Below are positions 16,456 to 25,144 of a stretch of DNA of 30,768 nt, one piece after another (position 1 is the first letter of the stretch; each line of letters starts with the position of its first letter). The notes beneath the pieces were generated by a model that worked only from the letters and a program-made list of their open reading frames with translations, did no database searches and was not told the origin of the DNA. Source of the DNA: Myxococcales bacterium. Lineage in GTDB: Bacteria; Myxococcota; Myxococcia; Myxococcales; Myxococcaceae. The stretch spans positions 1 through 30,768 of the forward strand of contig PMBV01000085.1 in NCBI GenBank assembly GCA_003153055.1, in the 5' to 3' direction. A program made the translations under genes and the position numbers.

Positions 16456-18582
16456 TCACTGCGCTGGGCCCGCGCTCACTGAGCGGGCTCCGGAGGCGAC
16501 CACGGAGTGCGATGTCAGCATTCCGAGATCCGAGGGGAGCAACAATCGGCTCTCTCTGCGGAATTCGCGAGCGATCCCCTCAGCGACGTGTCGAGGACGG
16601 ACGACCTGGCCATCACAGGCGGCGAGAAGGGCAGCCGTGCGCGCGGCGTTCATGATGGTGGCACCAGTCATGTCGAGGCGGGCGAGCGCCACGGGGTCGA
16701 TGCCCTCCGCGGGCACGCTCGGAGGGAAGGCGAGGGCCCAGAGCTTCCGCCGCTCCTCCACGGCCGGCCGCTGGAAGTCCACGCTGACGTGGAACCGCCT
16801 GGTAAACGCCTCGTCCATGTTCTCTTTCAGGTTCGTCGCGACGATGACGAGGCCGGCGTAGTCTTCGAGCCGCTGGAGCAGGTAGCTCACCTCGAGGTTC
16901 GCGTAGCGATCCGAGCCGTGCCGCACCTCGCCTCGCTTGCTGAACAGCGCATCCGCCTCATCGAAGAAGAGGACGGCCTGGCTCTGCTCGGCTTCGTCGA
17001 AGGCTGTGTCGAGGTTCTTTTCGGTCTCGCCCACCCACTTCGAGACGAGCTGCGCGAGATCGACCTTGTGCAGGTCCTGACCCAGGATTCCGGCGATGAC
17101 CTCCGCCGCGAGCGTCTTGCCCGTGCCCGAGGGGCCGGTGAAGAGGGCTCGAACGCCCTGGGCGCCTCGGTGCAGGTGAGCGATCCGCCAGCGTTCGGCG
17201 ACGCGGGGCCAAGCCGTCGCGAACCTGGCAACGTCGACGATGCTGGCGTGGACGACGTCGGGGAGGATCAGGTCCTCGGCGGTGCGGGTTGGTGGGATCA
17301 CCGTGGCCAGACGGTGGGTCTGTCGCCGCGCGACCGCGCGACACAGACGCCGAAGTGTCACGAGGATGCCAGTCGCGTCCGCTCCGGCCGTTCGGAAGGT
17401 GTTCGCGGCCGCGCTCATTTCCGCGGGCGACAAGCGAAAGCCGAGGGCCAACTCTTCACGCTCGGACTTGCCGAGCTCGGGGATGAGCTCACCCCAAAGC
17501 GTCCCGACCTCTTCCAGCGTCGGGGCTTGCACGGCCAGCTCGAACCAGGGTCTCTCGGACATCAGACGAATGGAGCGCATCGGTTTGGTGCAGGAGAGGA
17601 TGAGCGAGGTTCCGAGGGCCGCCGCCTCCTCCACCGCGGACATCACGCGCTCCTCGGTCGAGCGCTCACCGCCGCCCATGGCCAGCGGGAGCCAGAGCAC
17701 CGCCCCGAGGCGCCTGGCAACGCGGGCCGCGTCGAGAACAGCGCTCGGCTCCATGGAGAGCCCGGGTCTCATGGTGCGCAGCGGGCGCTGCGCGAGCCCC
17801 GCCAATTCTCGGGGAAGCTCGTGTTGACAAGACTGGCGAGGCCCATAGACGGCGACCGTCGCGCCACCCGGCAGCCGGAGTGTCGCGACCGCCCGCCGAA
17901 CCTGCGCTTCGTCAGCGCCGAGGAGAACGCGACGACCCGTCGAGGCCGCCGGGAGCTCCTCTGGGTCACGGAAGCTCGCCACGCTTCCCAGACCGAGCAA
18001 CAGCCAATCGATCGCTGCCTCCGAGAGGCGAACCTCGCGACGCCACTCAGTGCCGACGTCGGGCCCGCGTCGGAGGACTCCGCAGCGCACGAGTCGAGCA
18101 TAGGGACCGAGCAGGTCCCGGCGGGCATGACGCTCGGCTGCGTCACTCGCGGACAAGGAGCACAGGAGCTCGACGCACGGCGCCCGTCGGTTGAGGTCGT
18201 CGAGCACGTATGCAAAGAGCCGCTCATAGGAGGCATCGACCTCCACCGCGGCGCACAGCACCAGGGCCTCGACCTCGACCTCCGAGAGGCCGAGGTGCTC
18301 CTGGAGCATCAGGATGGGAAGGCCCGCTTTACCGGCCCTCTCACGGAGTGTTCGCTCCAACGCCAACTCGGAAGAGGTCATGACCGCGAGCGCGGGGTCA
18401 GCCCAGCGGTCGAGCTCCTCGGCCTGGGTGAAGAGCACGCCCAGCTCGTCGGCGCCGAGCGACGTCGGGGGCGAGTCTGGGAGGAAGGCCGGTCGCGCGA
18501 GACGGTCGGCCGCGGCGCGGAGAAGTCGGAGCATCGGCTTGAGCCGAAGGCGAAGGTGCGCGACGGCGATGGATGAGCTCAC
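16456..18582 (-). CDS. AAA+ ATPase of a contractile injection system (Afp15-like)
   Basis: The 708-aa product has a C-terminal AAA+ module: Walker A GPSGTGKT (about 482-489), the substrate-loop region KVDLAQLVSKWVGETEKN, Walker B VLFFDEADALF (about 536-546), sensor-1 VIVATNLKENMD and arginine-finger region TRRFHVSVDF. This AAA+ type is found as the last conserved gene of eCIS loci, where it is needed for particle assembly or release. The N-terminal half is helical and contains VAVYGPRQSCQHEL (about 225-240), which sits where a second P-loop would be but lacks the GKT residues. I chose GTG 18582, 2 nt after the upstream stop and preceded by GAGGGGG; an upstream ATG at 18621 would overlap the preceding gene by 37 nt. 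Confidence 0.85.
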   Translation of the reverse strand: MSSSIAVAHLRLRLKPMLRLLRAAADRLARPAFLPDSPPTSLGADELGVLFTQAEELDRWADPALAVMTSSELALERTLRERAGKAGLPILMLQEHLGLSEVEVEALVLCAAVEVDASYERLFAYVLDDLNRRAPCVELLCSLSASDAAERHARRDLLGPYARLVRCGVLRRGPDVGTEWRREVRLSEAAIDWLLLGLGSVASFRDPEELPAASTGRRVLLGADEAQVRRAVATLRLPGGATVAVYGPRQSCQHELPRELAGLAQRPLRTMRPGLSMEPSAVLDAARVARRLGAVLWLPLAMGGGERSTEERVMSAVEEAAALGTSLILSCTKPMRSIRLMSERPWFELAVQAPTLEEVGTLWGELIPELGKSEREELALGFRLSPAEMSAAANTFRTAGADATGILVTLRRLCRAVARRQTHRLATVIPPTRTAEDLILPDVVHASIVDVARFATAWPRVAERWRIAHLHRGAQGVRALFTGPSGTGKTLAAEVIAGILGQDLHKVDLAQLVSKWVGETEKNLDTAFDEAEQSQAVLFFDEADALFSKRGEVRHGSDRYANLEVSYLLQRLEDYAGLVIVATNLKENMDEAFTRRFHVSVDFQRPAVEERRKLWALAFPPSVPAEGIDPVALARLDMTGATIMNAARTAALLAACDGQVVRPRHVAEGIAREFRRESRLLLPSDLGMLTSHSVVASGARSVSAGPAQ

Positions 18583-18584
18583 GG

Positions 18585-20417
18585 TCAACCCCCTCGGAAA
18601 CGGATGGAACCGTCGAGCCACGGGACGCGCGGGATATCGGCCAACCAGCCCGCGCGAGAGAGATCGCGGTGCCGCTTGCCGAGTGGGACTCGCGCCGAGA
18701 ACCCGTCTTCATCGCGACGGACCTGAGCCTCAAGTGAGGCGAGGCGGGCAAACACCAGCGGCACGGGAGGGAATTCCGTTGGCCAGAGCGCGTGGCCGAG
18801 CCGTGCGACAGACCAGCCGGCGACGGTGGCGAGGTGGCGGTCGAGGTCGGGCGACACGGCGAGCGGGCAGGCCGTGCGTGAGGCGAGCTCACCAATGGTC
18901 GCCTCGATGGCGGCGGAGAGTTCTGAGCTGTCCGTGGGAGGACCTGGCGTGATGCCCGCGAGCTCGTCGGTGTCGCCGACCCACACCGGGCCGAGAACAT
19001 CGGCGCGGAGCAACGCCATTCCATCATGACCGTAGGGCGCGGCGATGAGCGAGGTCTCGGCGTCGGCGAGGTGTTGCATCAGGCCGCGGGTGAGCTCCTT
19101 CCAGCGCGCGGCCGGGTCATCGCAGAACCGAACGAGGCTCTGGCTCGAGAGAAGGTTGGTCCCCGCGAGGACGGCCGCGCTGGTCCAGCACGATGCCGGG
19201 AGCCTCCAGCCTCGCGTCGGAGCCGGACCAAGCTTGATGACCAGCGCGGCGATCCACAACGGGAGTCGATCTGAGAGATCCGCCGCCGCCAAGTGCTGCT
19301 CGACGAGCGCCAGCGTTCCACGGCGCTGGAGATCGCAAGCCACCAGGAGTGGCAGGAGGGGAACTTGGTGCTCGGTTGCTCCTCCCGTTCGCGGCTCGCT
19401 GCGACGAGGTCGATCGCCTTCGACCCAGGATCCGCTTCCGCCGGGCTCCCCGTCCCCCGTCGCTTGGGGGCGTGCGCCACGCTCTGTCGGGTCCGCGCCG
19501 GCTGCTCGCACCTCCTCCGGGGCCAGCCGACCTTCGTGGCGCTCACCCGGTCGAGCGCTCGGTGTACCGCCCGCTGTCCCACGTGTCTCACTTGGGCGGC
19601 CCGTGGTCTCCTGTGTGTCCGGCGTTCGGGCTTCAGTCGGGCCCGCGGCGTCTCGGCTCTGTCTCGAGGCGTTCTGCCCGAGGGTTGAGCGCGCGGACCG
19701 AGGCAAGACCCGGTCGATCGCCAAGCGAGCCGCGCGCTCGAATGGGGAAATGCCGGAAGTGGCGGCCAGTTCGATCGCGGTGAGCACTCGGTCGACGAGG
19801 CATTGGGTAGAACCCTCGAGGGGTTCCTGGGCGTGGTCGCTCGTGGCGCCGAGCTCGCGGGCAACTGCCTCCACCACGCCGAGGGCTTCTTGTTCCTCGA
19901 AGGCCGACGCGGGCTGAACGCTCGAGGTGACGCTCCGTGGTGGAGTCTCCTCGAGGAGATGGTGGTGGTACGCCTCGAGGCGCTCCGGCGGGAGGCCCTC
20001 GAGGAAGGCCCTCAGCTCGCCGCGGAGGTGAAGCTGGAGGAGCTCACCGAGGTGCGAAGCACCAGCTTGGCGCGGCTCCCGAGGGCGGGCCGGTGCTCGG
20101 ACTCGCCGAACGCCGTCACCGTCTGCCAGGGCGAGCTCGATGCTCTGGCGAATGGCCTGCCGAACGGACGCCGTGTCATCGGAGAGCATCTCGTGGAGGC
20201 GGGAGAGGGGGCCCGAGAAGCGAACCTGCACGGGGTGGTCGAGCTCCACGTCGTCACCGTCTTCAGTGACGAGGCCTCGCTGATCCAGCTCCGCGGCGAA
20301 GTGCTCGGGCAGCACTGCGAGGGCCGCCCTGGCGAGCGACCGTGGCTCGTCGCCCCAGAAGAGCCGCCCCCGCCGAACGATGCGCAGGTGGAGGTGCCGT
20401 ATGAGGACGTCGACCAT
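18585..20417 (-). CDS. Probable contractile injection system tape-measure protein (Afp14-like)
   Basis: The 610-aa product begins LIRHLHLRIVRRGRLFWGDE, a start I associate with the CIS tape-measure family, with DVELDHPVQVRFSGPLSRLHEM completing the N-terminal domain (about 1-80). Residues about 100-235 are helical and acidic. Residues about 240-350 are a low-complexity Arg/Thr/Pro/Gly/Glu linker, and a more ordered C-terminal domain (about 355-600) begins LLPLLVACDLQRRGTLALVE. Position directly before the ATPase fits Afp14, the tape measure that sets tube length; many tape measures are longer, so the particle may be short. The ATG at 20417, 4 nt after the upstream stop, is preferred over 20450, which would overlap. 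Assignment rests on the N-terminal similarity and on gene order. Confidence 0.6.
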   Translation of the reverse strand: MVDVLIRHLHLRIVRRGRLFWGDEPRSLARAALAVLPEHFAAELDQRGLVTEDGDDVELDHPVQVRFSGPLSRLHEMLSDDTASVRQAIRQSIELALADGDGVRRVRAPARPREPRQAGASHLGELLQLHLRGELRAFLEGLPPERLEAYHHHLLEETPPRSVTSSVQPASAFEEQEALGVVEAVARELGATSDHAQEPLEGSTQCLVDRVLTAIELAATSGISPFERAARLAIDRVLPRSARSTLGQNASRQSRDAAGPTEARTPDTQETTGRPSETRGTAGGTPSARPGERHEGRLAPEEVRAAGADPTERGARPQATGDGEPGGSGSWVEGDRPRRSEPRTGGATEHQVPLLPLLVACDLQRRGTLALVEQHLAAADLSDRLPLWIAALVIKLGPAPTRGWRLPASCWTSAAVLAGTNLLSSQSLVRFCDDPAARWKELTRGLMQHLADAETSLIAAPYGHDGMALLRADVLGPVWVGDTDELAGITPGPPTDSSELSAAIEATIGELASRTACPLAVSPDLDRHLATVAGWSVARLGHALWPTEFPPVPLVFARLASLEAQVRRDEDGFSARVPLGKRHRDLSRAGWLADIPRVPWLDGSIRFRGG

Positions 20418-20421
20418 GCGC

Positions 20422-21099
20422 TCACAGGGGCCCGGGGATGACGCTCGCACCGGTCGACTGTCTGTCGAGGTACGGTCGGTAGCCGTCGAGCAGAATGAGG
20501 AAGAGGAAGGTCCCCGCGGTCAATGCCGGATCGAGCTTCAGGTAATAGGGATAATAGGAACGCTGAGGATTCGTTGTGCCGGTGTCGAAGAGCTGAGACG
20601 TCCGAGGCGTGAGGGCCGTCTCAATGGGGTCGCTGGTCAGTCTGATGTAATACCGCGCCATCGGCCGGTTTGGAGACGCTGGCGGCGCGCTCGGCAGCTT
20701 GAGGTAGAGGCACTGGCTCGTCAGCAGAGCCGCGCTCACTCCCGGTCGCACGCTCGGCGTGTCGTTCGATATGACGTAGCTCCGAGGAAAACGAAGCAGC
20801 GCGTCGTCGTAGGGCGAAGCGATCGCGTGGGTCGCAAGCTCGCCTGGAGGCACGAGAAGCTCGTCGACGCGCGTCGCCGGCAGCGACCCACTGGTCGAAC
20901 CAGGCCCCCCCGGGGTTCCACCTCCGGGAACGGGTGCACTCAAGGAGGCTTCCTCGTCTCGGGTTGCGAACCTGACGGCCAACCCCCGGCTTGTCGTGAC
21001 CAGCTCGGGGGTCAGCGTCGCGGGTGGCCCCAGTGACGTCAGGGCCCCGAGGACATGGCCCAATTCCTTGTCAGCGATGAGCGTCAATCTTGGATTCAT
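20422..21099 (-). CDS. Unknown injection-system operon protein (225 aa)
   Basis: I do not recognise this family. The 225-aa product has no signal peptide or membrane helix. It starts MNPRLTLIADKELGHVLGAL, has a Gly/Pro/Ser-rich stretch (about 75-90), and a second half rich in Tyr, Pro and beta-prone residues (RYYIRLTSDP, RSYYPYYLKLD, GTFLFLILLDGYRPYLDR). Its start overlaps the upstream stop as ATGA, and the tape-measure gene follows 4 nt after its own stop, so it is made with the injection-system proteins. A small structural, collar or assembly protein is possible; no evidence distinguishes these. Confidence 0.8.
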   Translation of the reverse strand: MNPRLTLIADKELGHVLGALTSLGPPATLTPELVTTSRGLAVRFATRDEEASLSAPVPGGGTPGGPGSTSGSLPATRVDELLVPPGELATHAIASPYDDALLRFPRSYVISNDTPSVRPGVSAALLTSQCLYLKLPSAPPASPNRPMARYYIRLTSDPIETALTPRTSQLFDTGTTNPQRSYYPYYLKLDPALTAGTFLFLILLDGYRPYLDRQSTGASVIPGPL

Positions 21100-22127
21100 C
21101 CGATGCTCCCTGGCTCGAAGACGAGCGAGTAGCGCGCGGCCCACGGAATCGGAGCGTCTCGGTAGACCGCGAAGCAGCGGAGACGTCGATCCTCGTCGAT
21201 CGAGCAGTCGAGAATTCGGTGCACAGATGCGTCATAGAGTGGCGTCAAGGTGACGTGGAGGTCGTATGAGGCGACGTCTGTCTCTGTCATCCCGGCAGGG
21301 AGCGGCAGTTTTACGCCATCAAAGGCAACACCAGACACGAAGTGGAGGCCCTGCTTGTTCGGAGAACTGAAGACTCCTTGAATCAGGAGGTCGCCCTTGC
21401 TGGTGAGCGTCATGAGCTCATTGCCCTTGGCGGCCTTGACGGCGAGGAGCCTGTCTTGATTGGTCTTGTCAGGCCCGAGGACAAGGAGGACCTTCCCGTC
21501 GGTGGTCTCGACGACGTTCGCCCGGGCTCCCGCTCGCCTCGGCGTGACCCCGGAGGTCGATCGAGGAGCCACGTCCCAGAAGCCCCCGGTCGAAGGGTCG
21601 CGCTTCACGAAGCCGACCAGCACCCGAGGAGGATCCTGGGAGGCCGATGGCTCGGGCCCGTCCTCGAGGCTGGCCTGGGACTGGCTCGTCTCCCAGTCGT
21701 CGATCTCGGCGACGCGGCCGACTTCAATCGAGAACCGCTCGGTGGTTCGCTGCCCTGCCTGCGTTCCACAGAGCCCTGCCAGTTGGTTCTTGTCGCTCGG
21801 CTCATCAGAGCCCGAGAGGAACACAGGGAACAGGAGGTCCTTGTCAGCGGTCGCGATGGTGGAGCTCGGCGGGGCCACCAACTGGTCATCCGGAACGACG
21901 ATCTCACGACCGCGCACGTCGCGGGCGACGCCCTTCGTGAGCGTCACCTCGTAGCCCATCGGCGACGGCGAGCCGACGAGCTCCAAACCCTCGACGATGC
22001 CCCAGCGGTGCGCCTGCCGAAGGTGTCGAGCGTCCCGCGCGCGCCCTTGCGCGAAGCCGGCGTTGAGGTCCTCGGCGTGGAGGATCTCTCCCTCGGCGAA
22101 CTCGGGCCACTGAATCGGGCTACTCAC
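21096..22127 (-). CDS. Injection-system operon protein, third member of a three-gene paralogous family, fibre-like C-terminus
   Basis: The 343-aa product uses GTG 22127, with GGGAGGA at 22132-22138 just 4 nt away. Its N-terminal domain (about 7-90) matches those of the two upstream genes: EFAEGEILHAEDLN (about 9-22), RHLRQAHRWGIVEGLEL (about 34-50), then YEVTLTKGVARDVRGREIVV. It is the most diverged copy: the HN pair of the others is replaced. Residues about 215-260 (VLLVLGPDKTNQDRLLAVKA, then GNELMTLTSKGDLLIQGVF) look like the beta-repeat of phage tail fibres that ends in GDLxVxG. The C-terminal 80 residues are beta-rich. No signal peptide. It lies where tail-fibre genes (Afp13) sit in known loci, so a particle-surface role is plausible but inferred. 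Starts inside the upstream gene (8-nt overlap). Confidence 0.8.
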   Translation of the reverse strand: MSSPIQWPEFAEGEILHAEDLNAGFAQGRARDARHLRQAHRWGIVEGLELVGSPSPMGYEVTLTKGVARDVRGREIVVPDDQLVAPPSSTIATADKDLLFPVFLSGSDEPSDKNQLAGLCGTQAGQRTTERFSIEVGRVAEIDDWETSQSQASLEDGPEPSASQDPPRVLVGFVKRDPSTGGFWDVAPRSTSGVTPRRAGARANVVETTDGKVLLVLGPDKTNQDRLLAVKAAKGNELMTLTSKGDLLIQGVFSSPNKQGLHFVSGVAFDGVKLPLPAGMTETDVASYDLHVTLTPLYDASVHRILDCSIDEDRRLRCFAVYRDAPIPWAARYSLVFEPGSIG

Positions 22128-23913
22128 GGCGTCCTCCCTGGAGCGGTCCGGGTGGCTTCAAGGCCCCGCTGGATGGAGTGGGATTCGGCGGAGTGACGGG
22201 TAGCGGAGGTGGGACGACGGGCGGCGGAGCACTGCTCGGGCTTCGCGGGAGGGGGCCAGGATTGGGGCGCGCTGGTGGAGCCGGGGCGCGCTTGGCTGGC
22301 TGATGAGTGATGGCCTCGAGGACCTTGCCGAACGAGTCAACCGGGACTTCTGGCATCGACTGGCAGCTCACCGACGTCACCAGGTCAGCCAGCGCATCGA
22401 ACTGCGAGACGGCCACGATGGGGCTGAAGAGATCGGAGCTCCAGTACCGAAGGCTCGCGGGTGCCGCCGCGAATCTTCGAGGGAGGCTCCGGACCTCGAT
22501 CACCGCGTCGTCCTTGACGGTGACGCACGCGAGCAAGACGACGGGGTCGTCGCAGCGCTGGTCGCAGCTCGGGAGCAGCGTCGAGAAGAGGACGTCTCGC
22601 ACCAACCTCAAGGCAGCACGCTTGAGCTGCAGCACGACGTCGGCGAGGTGCGCTCCGTTGGTCGACTGGGCGGTGGTGAAGACGATGCCGTCGATGGTCT
22701 TCGCGAGCAGGCAGTCGGAGCCGACGTCGAGCGACGCGATACGGAGTTGCTCCTTGATCATGCCGATGCGCCGCTCCACACCGGAGACGCTCGAGGACTC
22801 GAGGAGCTTCCCGCCGGCGAGCGCCCTGGGCTCGTAGGCCTGGTACGCGTCCTTGGGGAGGCCTGGTTGACACCACTGTCTAGCGATGCCCACCAATCGC
22901 TCCGCGTCGGCTCGCGCGGAGGGACTCAGCTTCGCGAGCTCGGCGGGCGCGGCGACCTCGTCGACCAGGCCTGATCGGCCGTCTCCCAGCACGATGGCTC
23001 GGAGCTGCTCGAACTGCGAAACGACCTTCGGATCGCCGCGCTGATCATATCGGGCCACGAGCGAGGCGAAGCGCAGCAGCCGGTCGAGCTTGGTGGCGAT
23101 GGTGTCCGTCGGAAGAGGCGCCTCCTTGACGGCCTTGAGGGCCTCGTCGAGGTGGGAGGCCTCGAGCGGCGACTTGGCCCCGGCGCCGGGTGGCGGGATC
23201 ATCGACTCCATGGCCGCCTTGAGGTCCTTCACCGTGACTTCGAGACCCGCGAGCTCGCTCAGGACCGAGACCAGATCGAGCTCCTTCAGGCGGTGGCTGA
23301 AGACCTGCTCGAAGTCGCGGTGGTGCTCCTGCCGCGCCGGTTGAAGCTCAAACCCATACCCCTCTCGAATTCGAGAGAACTCACAGGTCTGAGAGGCGCA
23401 CGGGTCGTCGGTCGTGTACGGCAGCACCGGCGCGGAGGGCTGCTCGGAGTAGCGAACCCCGAGGCGGTACACCCGCGCCTCGGTCTCCGTGACCTCGGGG
23501 CAGTCGGCTCCCGTGAGCTTCCGCTTGAGGTCGCGGGCCATGGTGACGATGTCGAGCGTCTGCGTGGAGGGCACCACGATGTCGTTGCCTCCGCTGTCGA
23601 GCGCGTAGCCCGGGGCCACCGAGACCTTCGACCCGCCGCATGGATCGCAGGTGACCTCGAGGCCACACACCACGCCGTCTCCGAAGAGAAAGCGGTTGTG
23701 CAGGCGATTCTTCGCCGCGAAGTAGTCGGAGAGCTGGACCAAGTCGTCTTCGGTGAGCAGCTGGCCCGAGAAGAAGCGCGGACGGCTGAAGGACCACCCG
23801 GCGCCGGTCAGCGCCGACGCGCTCGGTTGCGAGCAACCGCCTGTCGTGGAGCTCGAGCCGCCGCAACCGCCACAGCCCTTGGTCGCGGTGAGGCCCGCAT
23901 TGGAGGTGCTCAT
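22120..23913 (-). CDS. Injection-system operon protein, second paralogue, with N-terminal cysteine cluster and helical C-terminus
   Basis: The 597-aa product starts by ATGA overlap with the upstream gene. Residues 13-27 form a Gly/Cys cluster with Cys14, Cys17 and Cys27. The shared family domain follows: FFSGQLLTEDDL (47-58), AAKNRLHNRFLFGDGVVCGLEV (66-87), a CDPC pair (Cys89, Cys92), then KVSVAPGYALDSGGNDIVVP. Residues about 185-480 are mostly helical with leucine-rich segments (HRLKELDLVSVLSELAGLEV, LDRLLRFASLVARYDQ). The last 60 residues are Pro-rich (PPARPNPGPLPRSP and PPPLPVTPPNP), probably disordered. No export signal. The cysteines could bind zinc or an iron-sulfur cluster, or be chance. 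Function unknown; context puts it in the outer baseplate or fibre part of the particle. Confidence 0.82.
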   Translation of the reverse strand: MSTSNAGLTATKGCGGCGGSSSTTGGCSQPSASALTGAGWSFSRPRFFSGQLLTEDDLVQLSDYFAAKNRLHNRFLFGDGVVCGLEVTCDPCGGSKVSVAPGYALDSGGNDIVVPSTQTLDIVTMARDLKRKLTGADCPEVTETEARVYRLGVRYSEQPSAPVLPYTTDDPCASQTCEFSRIREGYGFELQPARQEHHRDFEQVFSHRLKELDLVSVLSELAGLEVTVKDLKAAMESMIPPPGAGAKSPLEASHLDEALKAVKEAPLPTDTIATKLDRLLRFASLVARYDQRGDPKVVSQFEQLRAIVLGDGRSGLVDEVAAPAELAKLSPSARADAERLVGIARQWCQPGLPKDAYQAYEPRALAGGKLLESSSVSGVERRIGMIKEQLRIASLDVGSDCLLAKTIDGIVFTTAQSTNGAHLADVVLQLKRAALRLVRDVLFSTLLPSCDQRCDDPVVLLACVTVKDDAVIEVRSLPRRFAAAPASLRYWSSDLFSPIVAVSQFDALADLVTSVSCQSMPEVPVDSFGKVLEAITHQPAKRAPAPPARPNPGPLPRSPSSAPPPVVPPPLPVTPPNPTPSSGALKPPGPLQGGRRE

Positions 23914-25142
23914 TGGTCATCCTCCTTGGGCGGGTGTGGTCGCTCATGACGGCTCACGAATATCCAGCTCTCGAAGGTTCCTCCGGGCACGCCGTTGCCC
24001 GACGTCCACCGGCCGAACCGGCCCGGCGGCGTGGCGCAGAAGTCGTCGGCCTCGTGCTCGCCGGTCTCGGCGTCCGAGCCTTCGTGCTGAGGGTGCCCAG
24101 GCCTGGAGCCCAGCCAGGGGACTCGACCTCCCACGTGGTTGGCGTCGACGGGCTGGCAGCACTCGTCGAGCACGAAATCACCGCGCAGCGCGAACACGAC
24201 GCGATCGCCTGGATCCAGGTGCTCTTCGTTCTTCAGCTTGAAAGTGAATTCTCGCACCATCGGGGTGGACAGCTCGTGAAACTCCCCGGTCAGCGCTCGC
24301 ACCTGCGACGAGCGCCCGTGGAGCAGGACGTCGAACACGCCTGGCGTCAGGCTGTGGGCGTGGACGGGCTTGGAGAAGCGCACCTTGACGCCCTCCTTCC
24401 AGAGGAGATGGTCGACCTCGTGATGATCGTACGAATGGCCGTGCCTCCAGCTCACCCCGGTGATGACCGTGGGGACGTACGGAGACAGCGGGCGGCGAAC
24501 CGAGTTGTCGATGTGCTCGACCTTGAGGGCCCCGTCGACGAAGCGACACTCCAGGCGAGCGAGGACCACCGCGTCGGCGTGCATTGGGCGACAGGAGAAA
24601 CCGCACGTCTCGGCAGGGCTGGGGTCGTGCAGCGTGACGCGGGCGCAGGTCCCGTCTCGCCACATCGCGAACTGCGACTCGGCCGGCATGCCGCAGGCGT
24701 CTTGCGTCATCGGTATCGACGGGTCGATGCCGGTGGTCCGGTGGAAGACAGAGAGGTAGAGGTGCCGGGGGGTGTTCCGCTCGGCCTCGAGGCTGAAGCG
24801 CTCCTCCTTGGACATCGCCTGCAGCACGTCGACCTCGAGGAGCATGCGGACGACCAATTCGTTGCCCAGTGGGTCGATGGCCATCCCTGGGCCGACGTGG
24901 ACCCTGTGCCCGTGGTGGTGGGGGACGACCTCCAACCCACACACGGAGCCCCACCCGTGAAGCGCCCGGTTGTGAAGCTTCAGATGCTCGTAGATGGAAG
25001 CCTGCGCGCGTTGAAGCTGCTCAGGCGTCAGCATCTGGCCGTAGTAGTAACTGAGGCGATCGAAGGAGGGGACTTCGAACACCTGAGGGCCGGCGCCGTT
25101 CGGGCCGGGGCGCTCTTCGGGCTTCATGGACACGTCTGGCAT
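23910..25142 (-). CDS. Injection-system operon protein, first paralogue of the three-gene family
   Basis: The 410-aa product starts at ATG 25142, with AAGGAG (25152-25157) 9 nt upstream; the frame is open much further up but that part is antisense-like Arg/His/Pro-rich sequence inside the preceding gene. The family domain is well kept: SYYYGQMLTPEQL (31-43), LKLHNRALHGWGSVCGLEVV (54-73), then HRVHVGPGMAIDPLGNELVV. Residues about 130-235 contain Cys and His (CGMPAESQ, TCGFSCRP). Residues about 270-370 look like a beta-sandwich (VRFSKPV, VREFTFKLKNEEHLDPGD, VVFALRGDFVLDECCQPVD, then NHVGGR). The tail is acidic and His-rich. It follows the tail-domain gene by 2 nt. No signal peptide. Role unknown, probably structural in the particle. 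Confidence 0.82.
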   Translation of the reverse strand: MPDVSMKPEERPGPNGAGPQVFEVPSFDRLSYYYGQMLTPEQLQRAQASIYEHLKLHNRALHGWGSVCGLEVVPHHHGHRVHVGPGMAIDPLGNELVVRMLLEVDVLQAMSKEERFSLEAERNTPRHLYLSVFHRTTGIDPSIPMTQDACGMPAESQFAMWRDGTCARVTLHDPSPAETCGFSCRPMHADAVVLARLECRFVDGALKVEHIDNSVRRPLSPYVPTVITGVSWRHGHSYDHHEVDHLLWKEGVKVRFSKPVHAHSLTPGVFDVLLHGRSSQVRALTGEFHELSTPMVREFTFKLKNEEHLDPGDRVVFALRGDFVLDECCQPVDANHVGGRVPWLGSRPGHPQHEGSDAETGEHEADDFCATPPGRFGRWTSGNGVPGGTFESWIFVSRHERPHPPKEDDQ

Positions 25143-25144
25143 GA

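Noticed and set aside
16507..18576. 689-codon plus-strand frame opposite the AAA+ ATPase
   Set aside because: Antisense to Walker A and B motifs; composition is shadow-like (Arg/Gly/Glu/His).
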